DNA from: Allobosea sp. Root483D1
GTDB lineage: Bacteria; Pseudomonadota; Alphaproteobacteria; Rhizobiales; Beijerinckiaceae
Assembly (NCBI RefSeq): GCF_001429505.1
Contig: NZ_LMJW01000001.1
Coordinates: 1,056,606 to 1,120,605, forward strand
Length of the DNA stretch: 64,000 nt
Direction of reading: 5' to 3'
Of this stretch, positions 17,137 to 25,223 are shown piece by piece (positions within the stretch are counted from its first letter, which is position 1; each line of letters begins with the position of its first letter). Below the pieces are notes generated by a model. The model saw only the letters and a program-made list of their open reading frames with translations, did no database searches and was not told where the DNA came from. A program made the position numbers and the translations under genes.

Positions 17137-18423
17137 TCACTTGCCGAGCACGAGGTTCGGCAGCCAGGTCGTCAGCGGCGGCCAGAGCGTGATCGCGGCC
17201 AGCACCGCGAGCAGCGGGATCAGCCAGGGCACGATCGCCCGCGACATCGCCTCGAACGAGATCTTGGCGATCTTCGACGTCACGAACAGCACAACCCCGA
17301 CCGGCGGCGTGATCGTGCCGATCATCAGGTTGAGCACGAAGATCAGGCCGAACTGAATCGGATCGATGCCGAACTGCGCCGCGGCCGGCGTCAGGATCGG
17401 GATCAGGATCAGCATCGCCGCCAGCGCTTCCATGAAGCAGCCGACGAAAAGCAACAGCAGGTTGACGATCAGGAGGAACATCAACGGGTTACCGGCGAGA
17501 TCGACGATCATCGGCCCGACCGTCTGGGGAATGCGCGAAATCGACAGGCACCAGCCGAGCGCCGCCGCCGTCATCACCAGCGCGAGGACGACGCCGGTGG
17601 TCTCGACCGTCTGCACCACCAGCTCGGGCAGGTCGTTCAGCGAGAAGCTGCGATAGACGAAGAGGCCAAGCACGATGGCGTAAGCAGTCGCCACTGCCGC
17701 CGCCTCCGTCGGCGTGAAGATGCCTGCCATCATCCCGCCGAACAGGATGACTGGAGTCATCAGCGCCCAGTGCGCCTCCTTATAGGCGACCCAGAGCTGC
17801 GCCGCGCCGGGGAAGGGGTGGCGCGGCAGGTCGCGCTTTCCGGCGATATAGACCACCATCGCCATCAGCGCGCCCGCCATCAGCAGGCCGGGAATAACGC
17901 CGGCGAGGAAGAGCCCGCCGATCGAGACATCGGCCGAGACGCCGTAGATCACCATCGGCAGAGAAGGCGGGATGATCGGCCCGATCGTCGCGGATGCCGC
18001 CGTGATCGCGGCCGCCGTCTCGGCGTCGTAGCCCTCGTCCTGCATCGCCTTGATCTCGAGCGTGCCGACGCCGCCGGCATCGGCTACCGCCGAGCCCGAC
18101 ATGCCGGCGAAGATCACGCTGGCGAGGATGTTGGCGTGGCAGAGCCCGCCGCGCAGCCAGCCGACGCAGGCCGTGGCGAAGGCGAAGATCCGGTCGGTAA
18201 TCCCGGCCGAATTCATGATGTTTCCCATCAGGATGAAGAGGGGCGCCGCCAGCAGCGGGAAGGAATTGGCCGATTGCGCGATCTTCTGCGGCACAATCCC
18301 GAGCGGGAAGCCGCCGAAGAAGGCGAAGGCGATCGCCGCCAGCCCCATCGAGACGAAGAGCGGCACACCCATCAGCAGGGCAATGAACCAGACCGGCAGG
18401 ATTTGCAGCATCAGCGTCGTCAT
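17137..18423 (-). CDS. TRAP transporter large permease (DctM)
   Basis: A 428-residue multi-helix subunit of a tripartite ATP-independent periplasmic transporter. Typical stretches are FPLLAAPLFILMGNIMN, FAGMSGSAVADAGGVGTLE and IIPPSLPMVIYGV. It overlaps the small permease gene by four bases (ATGA). The set of three (binding protein, small and large permease) is complete. These transporters move organic acids, often sugar acids, using the sodium or proton gradient, which fits the aldonate-type pathway next door. Confidence 0.95.
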   Translation of the reverse strand: MTTLMLQILPVWFIALLMGVPLFVSMGLAAIAFAFFGGFPLGIVPQKIAQSANSFPLLAAPLFILMGNIMNSAGITDRIFAFATACVGWLRGGLCHANILASVIFAGMSGSAVADAGGVGTLEIKAMQDEGYDAETAAAITAASATIGPIIPPSLPMVIYGVSADVSIGGLFLAGVIPGLLMAGALMAMVVYIAGKRDLPRHPFPGAAQLWVAYKEAHWALMTPVILFGGMMAGIFTPTEAAAVATAYAIVLGLFVYRSFSLNDLPELVVQTVETTGVVLALVMTAAALGWCLSISRIPQTVGPMIVDLAGNPLMFLLIVNLLLLFVGCFMEALAAMLILIPILTPAAAQFGIDPIQFGLIFVLNLMIGTITPPVGVVLFVTSKIAKISFEAMSRAIVPWLIPLLAVLAAITLWPPLTTWLPNLVLGK

Positions 18424-18917
18424 AGCGGCTGCGTCCCCGGCTCGGCGGTTTCGATCTTGCGGCCGGCGAGCACGTCGCCGATCTCGGCCAGCGCCTGCAG
18501 GATCAGCGCGAGGCCGGCGAGCGGCATCACCACGTAGAGCGCCGCGCTAGAGACCGGCAGCGCGATCGACTCGACATCCCAGGTCCGCTCGATCAGCCCG
18601 AAGGAATAGCGGACCAGGATCGCGGCGAAGAGGATGATCGCGGCTTGCGTCGCAATCTCGAACAGCCGGCCGGCCGATTTCGGCAGGAGGTCGGCGAAGA
18701 CCGTGATCCGGATATGAGAGCGCCGCCTGGCAGCGATGATCCAGCCGACGAAACCGGTCCAAACCAAGAGGTACTGGGCCAGTTCGTCGGTCCAGGCGAG
18801 CGGGGCGTTGAGTTGGCGCGAGGCGACGCCGAGGAGAACCGCGACGAGCAGTGCGAGCAGCAGGCCGACCGCGGCGGCGCGGACGAGACGGTCGGAGAAA
18901 GCGACGAGGGATTTCAT
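18420..18917 (-). CDS. TRAP transporter small permease (DctQ)
   Basis: A 165-residue protein with four membrane helices, the usual size for DctQ. It has the family pattern TDELAQYLLVWTGFVGWIIAARRRSHIRI. It is encoded directly before the large permease and is separated from the binding protein gene by a 199-base gap that holds an inverted repeat. The three subunits are thus probably in one transcript but with a structured break after the first cistron. Confidence 0.93.
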   Translation of the reverse strand: MKSLVAFSDRLVRAAAVGLLLALLVAVLLGVASRQLNAPLAWTDELAQYLLVWTGFVGWIIAARRRSHIRITVFADLLPKSAGRLFEIATQAAIILFAAILVRYSFGLIERTWDVESIALPVSSAALYVVMPLAGLALILQALAEIGDVLAGRKIETAEPGTQPL

Positions 18918-18939
18918 TGCGATCGGGCCTTGAGCCGCA

Positions 18940-19087
18940 GGGAACCCCTCTCCTGGAAGGGGAGGGGTAGGGGTGAGGTGTTCGGAGCGGAAACGTTGGC
19001 TTGAACCCGACCGCGCGGTGAGCGCTCGCGGAACTGGTCACAGGGCCTACACCTCACCCTGCCCTCTCCTTCCAGGAGAGGGTTCCC
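18940..19087. repeat. Imperfect inverted repeat between dctP- and dctQ-type genes
   Basis: Two arms of about 37-41 bases (18940-18980 and 19051-19087) are near-complementary. Each includes CTCTCCTGGAAGG or its complement, beside a GGGTGAGGTG block. The 70-base centre shows no frame of interest. The element looks like a member of a dispersed palindromic repeat family and in RNA would form a long stem between the binding protein and permease cistrons. Confidence 0.75.
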
Positions 19088-19116
19088 CACGCCCATCACG
19101 GCTATCGAGCAACCCG

Positions 19117-20109
19117 TCACAGCGCCGCGAGCGCGTCCCAGGTGCCCTTGCCCCATTTGCTCTCGAACTGCTTCGGCAGAGTGGCGAGCACCGGCTTGCT
19201 GAAGCTCTCCAGATCGGGCTCGGTGACGCTCATCCCGGCCGCCTTCAGCGTCGCGACGAGGCTGCCCTCCTGGTTCGCCAGCTCCGCATCCTGCCAGGTT
19301 ACGCCGTTGGCGATGGCGGTCTCGACGATCGTCCGGTCGGCGTCTTTCAGACCCTTCCAGAACTCCTCGTTGATGACGATGAGGCGCGGCGTGATGATGT
19401 GGCCGGTCAGGATCAGGTGCTTCTGCACCTCCTGCAATTTGGCACTGTGGATCGTCGGCAGCGGGTTCTCCTGGCCGTCGACTGCGCCCTGGCTCAGCGC
19501 CAGATAGAGTTCGTTGAAGTTGACCGGCGTCGCCTTGGCGCCCCAGGCCTCGACCATGGCGCGGAAGGTGTCGACCGGCGGCACCCGCAGCTTCAGGCCG
19601 ACCACGTCGGCGGCGCTCTTCACCGCCTTGGAGCCGGTGGTCAGGTGGCGCTTGCCGTAATAGGTCACCGCCGCCATGCGCAAGCCGCGCTTCTTGATGA
19701 GGTCGTCGTTCATCTGGGTGAAGACCGGCGCCTTGGCGACCTTGCTCATATGGGCCGGGTCGCGCCAGAGATAGGGCGCCTCGACCACCGAGAGCTGCGG
19801 CAGGAAGGAGCCGAGCGCGGCGGCGCCGTCCGTCGTCATGGTCAGTGCGCCCGAGGCGACCGATTCCATCATGTCCTTGCCGGAGCCGAGCTGCCCCGCC
19901 GGGAAGGACTGGATATCGACGCGGCCCGAGGTCTTCTCCTTCACCTCCTTGGCGATCCGGTCGACCATCTGCACCTGCGGATGGGTGGTCGGCAGCATCT
20001 CGCCCCAGCGCATCACGGTCGCCTGCGCCCGCAGCACAGTCGGCATCGCGATCATGGCACCGCCAGCGGCCGAGCCGGCGAGAAAGGCGCGTTTCGTCAG
20101 CTTGGTCAT
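19117..20109 (-). CDS. TRAP transporter substrate-binding protein (DctP)
   Basis: A 330-residue DctP-type binding protein, preceded by AGGAGAG. The N-terminal leader MTKLTKRAFLAGSAAGGAMI ends near LRAQA. The mature protein shows family features: RIAKEVKEKTSGRVDI, LGSGKDMMES, the LKLRVPPVDTFRAM region with the ligand carboxylate-binding Arg, and LYLALSQGAVDGQENP. A carboxylated ligand is expected for the family because of that Arg. Co-direction with GntR and DapA-family genes upstream suggests sugar-acid uptake. Confidence 0.95.
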   Translation of the reverse strand: MTKLTKRAFLAGSAAGGAMIAMPTVLRAQATVMRWGEMLPTTHPQVQMVDRIAKEVKEKTSGRVDIQSFPAGQLGSGKDMMESVASGALTMTTDGAAALGSFLPQLSVVEAPYLWRDPAHMSKVAKAPVFTQMNDDLIKKRGLRMAAVTYYGKRHLTTGSKAVKSAADVVGLKLRVPPVDTFRAMVEAWGAKATPVNFNELYLALSQGAVDGQENPLPTIHSAKLQEVQKHLILTGHIITPRLIVINEEFWKGLKDADRTIVETAIANGVTWQDAELANQEGSLVATLKAAGMSVTEPDLESFSKPVLATLPKQFESKWGKGTWDALAAL

Positions 20110-20189
20110 CGTTCTCTCCTCCCTAAGCGGCCGGTTCTCCGGCTCGGTATTCCAGCACCGCCCGTTGTGGGCCGGCGCCCGTTCGCTGG

Positions 20190-20864
20190 TCAGTAGCTCA
20201 TCGCCCTCGTCCGGGCGTTGTTGATGTGCGCACTCATCTCCGCTGCAGCCGCCTCCGGATCGCGCGCCTCGATCGCGGCGATGATCTTGAGATGGTCCTG
20301 CATCACCGGGATCAGGATGTGGTTCTGGATCCGCGTCTCGTATTGCCGGATCAGCCTGATCTTCAGCCAGGTGACGCGGAAGGCCTGGCTGACGATGTCG
20401 TTGTCGAGATGGTCGATGATCATCTCGTGCATCAGCCGGTCGACATCCTCGGCATCCTCGATCAGCGTCTCGTCGCCGCCGGATTCGGCCCGGCGGATGA
20501 TCGCCTCGTGCCGCTCGCGCTGCTCGGCGATCTCGGCATCGGTCGCGTTCCTGGTATAGGCGGCGGTCGCTTCCTTCTCGAGGAAGAGGCGGAACTGGAA
20601 GGCGTTGCGGATCAGGTTGAGGTCGACATGGGCGACCTGCATGCCGCGTTGCGGCACGGTCTTGATCAGCCCCTCCGCCTCAAGCCGCGGGATCAATTCG
20701 CGAATCGCCCCGAGCGGGAAGCCCGTCATCGCGACGAGCTCGCGCTGGGTGACGAACTGGCCCGGCCGGATATCGCGCGCGAGCAGCCGCTCGGTGAAGC
20801 TGGCATAAGCCCGCTCCCTGAGCTTCAGCGGCTCGCCCTCGCGATCCGGTTCGGACTGGCTCAT
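20190..20864 (-). CDS. GntR family transcriptional regulator (FadR/FCD subfamily)
   Basis: A 224-residue regulator. The N-terminal winged HTH (residues about 10 to 75) includes LLARDIRPGQFVTQRELVAMTGFPLGAIRE, and the C-terminal all-helical FCD-type effector domain contains DADEDVDRLMHEMI-like acidic/His metal ligands (residues about 120-170: EDAEDVDRLMHEMIIDHLDN). It starts 11 bases after the DapA-family stop, so it is co-transcribed with it, and precedes the TRAP genes by 80 bases. It is the likely local regulator of the whole minus-strand sugar-acid cluster. Confidence 0.9.
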   Translation of the reverse strand: MSQSEPDREGEPLKLRERAYASFTERLLARDIRPGQFVTQRELVAMTGFPLGAIRELIPRLEAEGLIKTVPQRGMQVAHVDLNLIRNAFQFRLFLEKEATAAYTRNATDAEIAEQRERHEAIIRRAESGGDETLIEDAEDVDRLMHEMIIDHLDNDIVSQAFRVTWLKIRLIRQYETRIQNHILIPVMQDHLKIIAAIEARDPEAAAAEMSAHINNARTRAMSY

Positions 20865-20875
20865 CGTTCTCTCCC

Positions 20876-21772
20876 TCAGGCCGCCTTGGCTCGGGTGATC
20901 CGGTCGAAGGCGGCGAACAATGCCTTGCGCTGGCCCTCGTCGAGCGCGGTCAGCGGCGCCCGCATCGGGCCGTAGCCGGCATCGCCATGGATATGGCCGA
21001 CCAGCGCCTTGACCGCAGGCAGCACCGGATAGGAGCAGATCTCGTCGACGAGCGCGTTCACCACCGCATCCTCGGCGCCCTCATAGACGATCGGACGCAA
21101 GAGGTGCGGCACGAGATTGGCGGCACCGCAGATCGAACCCTGCGCGCCGGCGCGCACGGCGCGGCCGAGCAGGCGCTCGTCGCCGACGAGGATGGCAAGC
21201 TCGCCATGCGCCTTCAGGAAGGCCTCGGTCGTCGGATAGTCGCAGGAGGAATCCTTGACGCCGGTGACGACGCCCGGAAACGCCGTCTTCAGCCGCTCGA
21301 CCAGCCCGACCGAGATCTCGACCGCCGTCACCGAGGGGATGTGGTAGAGGATGGTGTTGCGGGCGGAGGCGCCGAGCTTCTCGAAGAACTGCGAGAACCA
21401 GGCATAGAGTCCCTCGTCGCCGACGCCCTTGAAGTAGAAGGGCGGCGCGACCAGCAGGCCCTTCGCTCCGACGTTCAGCGCGGTCTGCGCCTGGTCGATC
21501 GCCTCGTGCAGCGACGACGCGGCGACGCCGGCATAGATCTGCCTGGCCGGATCGATGCCGGCACCGACCAAAGCGCCGAGCATGGCGGTGCGGGCCGGGC
21601 CGCCGAGCGCCGCGCCCTCGCCGGTCGTGCCGAACAGCGTGACCGAGTCGCAGCCATGGCTAAGGACATGCCTGGCATGATGGACGAGCCGCGGCAGGTC
21701 GACGGCGCCGCCTTCCCGCATCGGCGTGGTGATGGCGCAGGAGAGGCCGAAGCGGTTGGGATTCAGAGCCAT
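20876..21772 (-). CDS. Dihydrodipicolinate synthase/N-acetylneuraminate lyase family aldolase
   Basis: A 298-residue class I aldolase or lyase of the DapA family. The Schiff-base Lys173 is in GVKDSS, the general-acid Tyr143 in LYHIPS, and the pyruvate-carboxylate loop GTTGEG is at 48-53. In this family members cleave or form 2-keto-3-deoxy acids. Neighbours encode aldose dehydrogenase, lactonase and mutarotase candidates, so cleavage of a 2-keto-3-deoxy sugar acid such as 2-keto-3-deoxy-L-fuconate to pyruvate and an aldehyde is the best guess. A deaminase role as in hydroxyproline catabolism is an alternative. It is probably not the lysine-biosynthesis enzyme, given the catabolic context. Confidence 0.87.
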   Translation of the reverse strand: MALNPNRFGLSCAITTPMREGGAVDLPRLVHHARHVLSHGCDSVTLFGTTGEGAALGGPARTAMLGALVGAGIDPARQIYAGVAASSLHEAIDQAQTALNVGAKGLLVAPPFYFKGVGDEGLYAWFSQFFEKLGASARNTILYHIPSVTAVEISVGLVERLKTAFPGVVTGVKDSSCDYPTTEAFLKAHGELAILVGDERLLGRAVRAGAQGSICGAANLVPHLLRPIVYEGAEDAVVNALVDEICSYPVLPAVKALVGHIHGDAGYGPMRAPLTALDEGQRKALFAAFDRITRAKAA

Positions 21773-21835
21773 TGCGAAGCGTCTTTCCGTGAGATGTTCG
21801 ATTGGAATGTCGGGGCAATCGGGCGAGGGGCGATG

Positions 21836-22654
21836 TCAGCCATCCTTGAGCCCTCCGGCGGAGAGGCCGGCGACGATCTGGCGCTGGGCGAGGACGGTCA
21901 GCAGCAGCACGGGCAAGGTGACGAGCAGGGCGGCTGCCGCCAGCGGCCCCCAGGAGATCTGCTCGAAGGTCAGCGAGTTGTAGACGGCGGACGGGAGCGT
22001 GCGGCTCGCCTTGCCGCCGAGCACGACCGAGAAGATGAAGTTGTTCCAGGAGAAGATGAAGGCGAGGATGCCGCCAACGACGATGCCGGGCCTGGCCAGC
22101 GGCAGCGCGACATGGCGGAAGGCCTGCCAGGTCGTGGCGCCGTCGATGCGGGCGGCGTCCTCCAGCTCCATCGGCACGTTCTCGAAATAGCCGATCATGA
22201 TCCAGACGATGATCGGGATGGTGATGACGAGATGGGTGATCACCAGCGCCGTGATCGTGCCGACCAGCCCGGTGATCTGGAACAGCAGGAAGAGCGGGAT
22301 CAGGTAGGACAGTGCCGGCGTCATCCGCGCGACCAGGATCAGGATCGCGAATTTGTGGGCCTTGCCGCGCGCGATGCCGTAGCCGGCGGGCACGCCGACC
22401 GCGAGGCCGACCAGCACCGCCCCGCCCGTGACCAGGATCGAGTTCCAGAGATAGAGCGCGAAATTGTTCTTCTCGAACACGTCGAGATAGTTCGCGAAAG
22501 TCGGCGGGCTCGGGATGAAGACCGGCGGAAAGGCGGTGTTGTCGAGCTCGTTCTTCAGCGACAGCGAGATCATCCAGAGGAAGACCAGCACCGCCGGCGA
22601 GACCAGCACGAAGACCGAGGCGTAGAAGCCGAGTTTGGTGGCGAGGCGCTTCAT
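21836..22654 (-). CDS. Sugar ABC transporter permease, MalG type
   Basis: A 272-residue permease with six helices and the EAA loop ELEDAARIDGATTWQAFRHV. The ATG at 22654 overlaps the stop of the MalF-type gene (ATGA). It ends with AGLSAGGLKDG, as MalG proteins do. The operon has a binding protein and both permeases, but no ATPase gene follows: the next gene is the DapA-family enzyme 63 bases on. Confidence 0.92.
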   Translation of the reverse strand: MKRLATKLGFYASVFVLVSPAVLVFLWMISLSLKNELDNTAFPPVFIPSPPTFANYLDVFEKNNFALYLWNSILVTGGAVLVGLAVGVPAGYGIARGKAHKFAILILVARMTPALSYLIPLFLLFQITGLVGTITALVITHLVITIPIIVWIMIGYFENVPMELEDAARIDGATTWQAFRHVALPLARPGIVVGGILAFIFSWNNFIFSVVLGGKASRTLPSAVYNSLTFEQISWGPLAAAALLVTLPVLLLTVLAQRQIVAGLSAGGLKDG

Positions 22655-23583
22655 CACGCGTTCCACTTTGACTTCTGGCGCGCGTAGAGCAGCAGCAGCG
22701 ACAGCATGATGATGATCACGAAGAAGATCACCACGACCGCCGAGGCGTAGCCGATCTTGTAGAACTGGAAGGCCTGCAGATAGAGGAAGATGTTGAGCGT
22801 CTCCGACGCCGTCCCCGGCCCGCCCTGGGTGATCACGAAGATCGTGTCGAAGGCCTTCAGCGCATCGATGGTGCGGATCACGATCGCCACCATGATAAAG
22901 GGCCAGACCAGCGGCAGCGTGATGTGGCGGAACATGTGCCAGGCATTGGCGCCGTCGATCAGCGCGGATTCGTAAGGTTCGCGCGGCAGCCCGGCCAATC
23001 CGCCGAGCACGATCAGCATGACCAGCGGCGTCCAATGCCAGACCTCGACCAGGATCAGCGTCGGGATCACGGTGTTCGGCGAATAGACCCAGGCCTGCGG
23101 GCCAATGCCGACCAGCGAGAGCAGATAGTTCAGCACGCCGAGTTGGGGATGGAACATCATCGTCCAGACCAGCGCGACGGCGACCGGCGTCGCCATCATC
23201 GGCATGACGAAGATGGTGCGCAGCAGGCCGCGGAACGGGAATTCGCGATGGAAGACCAGCGCCGCGGCCGTGCCGAACAGGATCGGCAGCACGACGGCAA
23301 GCACCGTGTAGTACAAGGTGTGCCCCATCGACTCGATGAAGCGCGGGTCACGCAGGAGCTCGACGAAATTCTGCAGGCCGACGAATTCCTGCCCGCCGCC
23401 GATCTTCCAGTCCTGCGTCGACATGTAGAGCGTGAACAGCCAGGGGAAGACGATCACGCTGGCGATGATCAGCACCGCCGGCAGCGAGAACAGCCAGTAG
23501 CGCGGCGTGAAATCCCGCGAGTCGGCCGCGGGAAGCGGCGTCGGGCTCGCGAGATCGCTGACTGGCAGGGTGGTGCTGGTCAT
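22654..23583 (-). CDS. Sugar ABC transporter permease, MalF type
   Basis: A 309-residue inner-membrane permease. The first helix begins near residue 30 (YWLFSLPAVLIIASVIVFP) and the EAA loop is PYESALIDGANAWHMFRHI. It is separated from its binding protein gene by a 106-base gap containing a palindromic repeat, and coupled to the MalG-type gene by ATGA. Confidence 0.93.
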   Translation of the reverse strand: MTSTTLPVSDLASPTPLPAADSRDFTPRYWLFSLPAVLIIASVIVFPWLFTLYMSTQDWKIGGGQEFVGLQNFVELLRDPRFIESMGHTLYYTVLAVVLPILFGTAAALVFHREFPFRGLLRTIFVMPMMATPVAVALVWTMMFHPQLGVLNYLLSLVGIGPQAWVYSPNTVIPTLILVEVWHWTPLVMLIVLGGLAGLPREPYESALIDGANAWHMFRHITLPLVWPFIMVAIVIRTIDALKAFDTIFVITQGGPGTASETLNIFLYLQAFQFYKIGYASAVVVIFFVIIIMLSLLLLYARQKSKWNA

Positions 23584-23597
23584 TTGCTGGAACCGTC

Positions 23598-23671
23598 ATG
23601 CCCGGGCTTGACCCGAGCATCTCTTTGAAACTGCGAACTGGTCATGAGATGGCCGGGTCAAGCCCGGCCAT
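23598..23671. repeat. Paired palindromic repeats inside the ABC operon
   Basis: Two hairpins: 23598-23620 (ATGCCCGGG against CCCGAGCAT, one mismatch) and 23649-23671 (ATGGCCGGG against CCCGGCCAT, perfect, loop TCAAG). The CGGGTCAAGCCCG core matches the element at 3741-3763, showing a dispersed family. The pair lies between the binding protein and the first permease, where stem-loops often protect the 5' cistron message from 3' decay and so raise binding protein output. Confidence 0.75.
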
Positions 23672-23689
23672 GACGCGTAACGACGAGCC

Positions 23690-25039
23690 TCAACCCTGCT
23701 CGCTCTTCACCAGCACCGGGGCGAAGGTTTCCGTCGCCTTCTTCAGCTCGGCCGCGACATCGGCGCCGCCGATCGCATTGGTCAGCGCCACCCCGAAGAC
23801 GTCGCGGAACTCGGTGACCGGGACGATCTGCGGCAGCGCGGCGCGGGCGATCTTGGCCGAGTTCAGCAGGCAGTCGAAATACTGCTTGCCGAACTTCGAC
23901 GCCTCGATCGTCGCGGTGTCGAGATAGGCCGAGGAGCGCGCCGGAGCGCCGGCACCGGCCTTCAGCATGGCGAGCTGCTGCGCCTTGTTGGTGATGAACT
24001 GGATGTAGAGCCAGGCGGCCTCCTTCTTCGCGGAGCCGCGCGAGATGCCGATGCCGTCGCCGAACATGCCGGCATGGTGCGCCTTCGGGCCGGGCGGGGT
24101 GACGCCGTAGCCGACCTTGCCGACGATGCGCGACTTGGAGGGATCCTCGAGCGGCGTCGCGAAGCCGATGCCGTCGAGCCACATCGCGGCGCGGCCCTGC
24201 ATGAAGGTGGTCTGGCACTCGTTCCAGTTGAAGCCGACCGAGCCGACCGGGCCGGTGTCCTTGTTGAGCTTCTTGTAGAGCTCGCCGGCCCAGATCGCCT
24301 CCGGGGTGTCGGTCAGGAGCTTGCCGTCAGCCGAGGTGGTCTCGACGCCCTGGCCGAGCAGCAGGCAGGCCCAAACCGGGACGTTGGCGTTCTTCAGGCC
24401 GCGCGAGACGAAGCCGGCGACGCCCTTGGCCGGGTCGTGCAGCTTGGCGGCGGCGACCGCCATCTCGTCCATGGTCTTCGGGAAGGCGACGCCCTTCGCG
24501 TCGAACAATTCCTTGTTGTAGTAGACCATCCAGTAATCGACGAAATAGGGCAGCGTATCGAGCGCCCCGTCGGCCTGGCGGGCATAGGCGACCGCACCGG
24601 CGCCGAAATCCTCGAAATTGAAGTCGGGCGAGGTCAGCGAGGCGTCCTTGATCAAGGGCGACAGGTCGGCGAACCATTTGCCCTTGGCCGCCATGCGCTT
24701 CTGCACGTGCAGCGAGATCGCGCTGACGTCGAAGCTCGGCTTGCCCGAGGCGAACTCGATCACCGCCTTCTGGCGCTGCTGCTGCTCCGGCACCTGCTCG
24801 GAGGAGACCTTGATGCCGGTGAGCTCGATGAACTCCTTCTCGGCGGCCTGGAACAGGTCCGAGCGTGGGTTCTTGACCAGCAGCACGTCGATCGACTGGC
24901 CGGAGAAGCGCTTCCAGTTGAAGGCGGCCTGGGCATGCGCCTCGCGCAGCACCAAAGGCGAGGCGATGGCGCCGGTCGCGCCGAGCGCGGCAGCGCCGCG
25001 CAGCAGGCCACGCCGCGTCGGCTTCAAGATCTCGGTCAT
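23690..25039 (-). CDS. Sugar ABC transporter substrate-binding protein (family 1)
   Basis: A 449-residue binding protein, first gene of the minus-strand operon. The ATG at 25039 follows GGGGAGGACA and yields a leader with a twin-arginine-like TRRGLLRGAA and cleavage near AHAQA. The frame continues upstream but without a ribosome site. Mature features include IDVLLVKNPRSDLFQAAEKE, FADLSPLIKD and WMVYYNKELFDAKGV, typical of MalE/UgpB-class proteins. It sits divergently, with a 184-base gap, from the aldose dehydrogenase gene; the linkage suggests its ligand is the aldose oxidised by that enzyme. Confidence 0.93.
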   Translation of the reverse strand: MTEILKPTRRGLLRGAAALGATGAIASPLVLREAHAQAAFNWKRFSGQSIDVLLVKNPRSDLFQAAEKEFIELTGIKVSSEQVPEQQQRQKAVIEFASGKPSFDVSAISLHVQKRMAAKGKWFADLSPLIKDASLTSPDFNFEDFGAGAVAYARQADGALDTLPYFVDYWMVYYNKELFDAKGVAFPKTMDEMAVAAAKLHDPAKGVAGFVSRGLKNANVPVWACLLLGQGVETTSADGKLLTDTPEAIWAGELYKKLNKDTGPVGSVGFNWNECQTTFMQGRAAMWLDGIGFATPLEDPSKSRIVGKVGYGVTPPGPKAHHAGMFGDGIGISRGSAKKEAAWLYIQFITNKAQQLAMLKAGAGAPARSSAYLDTATIEASKFGKQYFDCLLNSAKIARAALPQIVPVTEFRDVFGVALTNAIGGADVAAELKKATETFAPVLVKSEQG

Positions 25040-25223
25040 TGATGTCCTCCCCTGGACTGATGCGCGGCCTTTGCAGGCCGTCTTGATCCCGTTCCGGCAG
25101 ACTGGCTCAGCATCGCCCGAGCCCGCCGGAATGGTGCGCACGCTAGTCCGGAACGGAGGCGGTTGCAAGCTGACATGTTGGCGTGCACATAGTGATGCAA
25201 CGCGACCGAGCACCCGGCTTCCG

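Noticed and set aside
20987-22687. 566-codon plus-strand frame across the DapA-family and permease genes
   Set aside because: It spans two genuine minus-strand genes and their gap, and translates to a charge-rich sequence with no domain.
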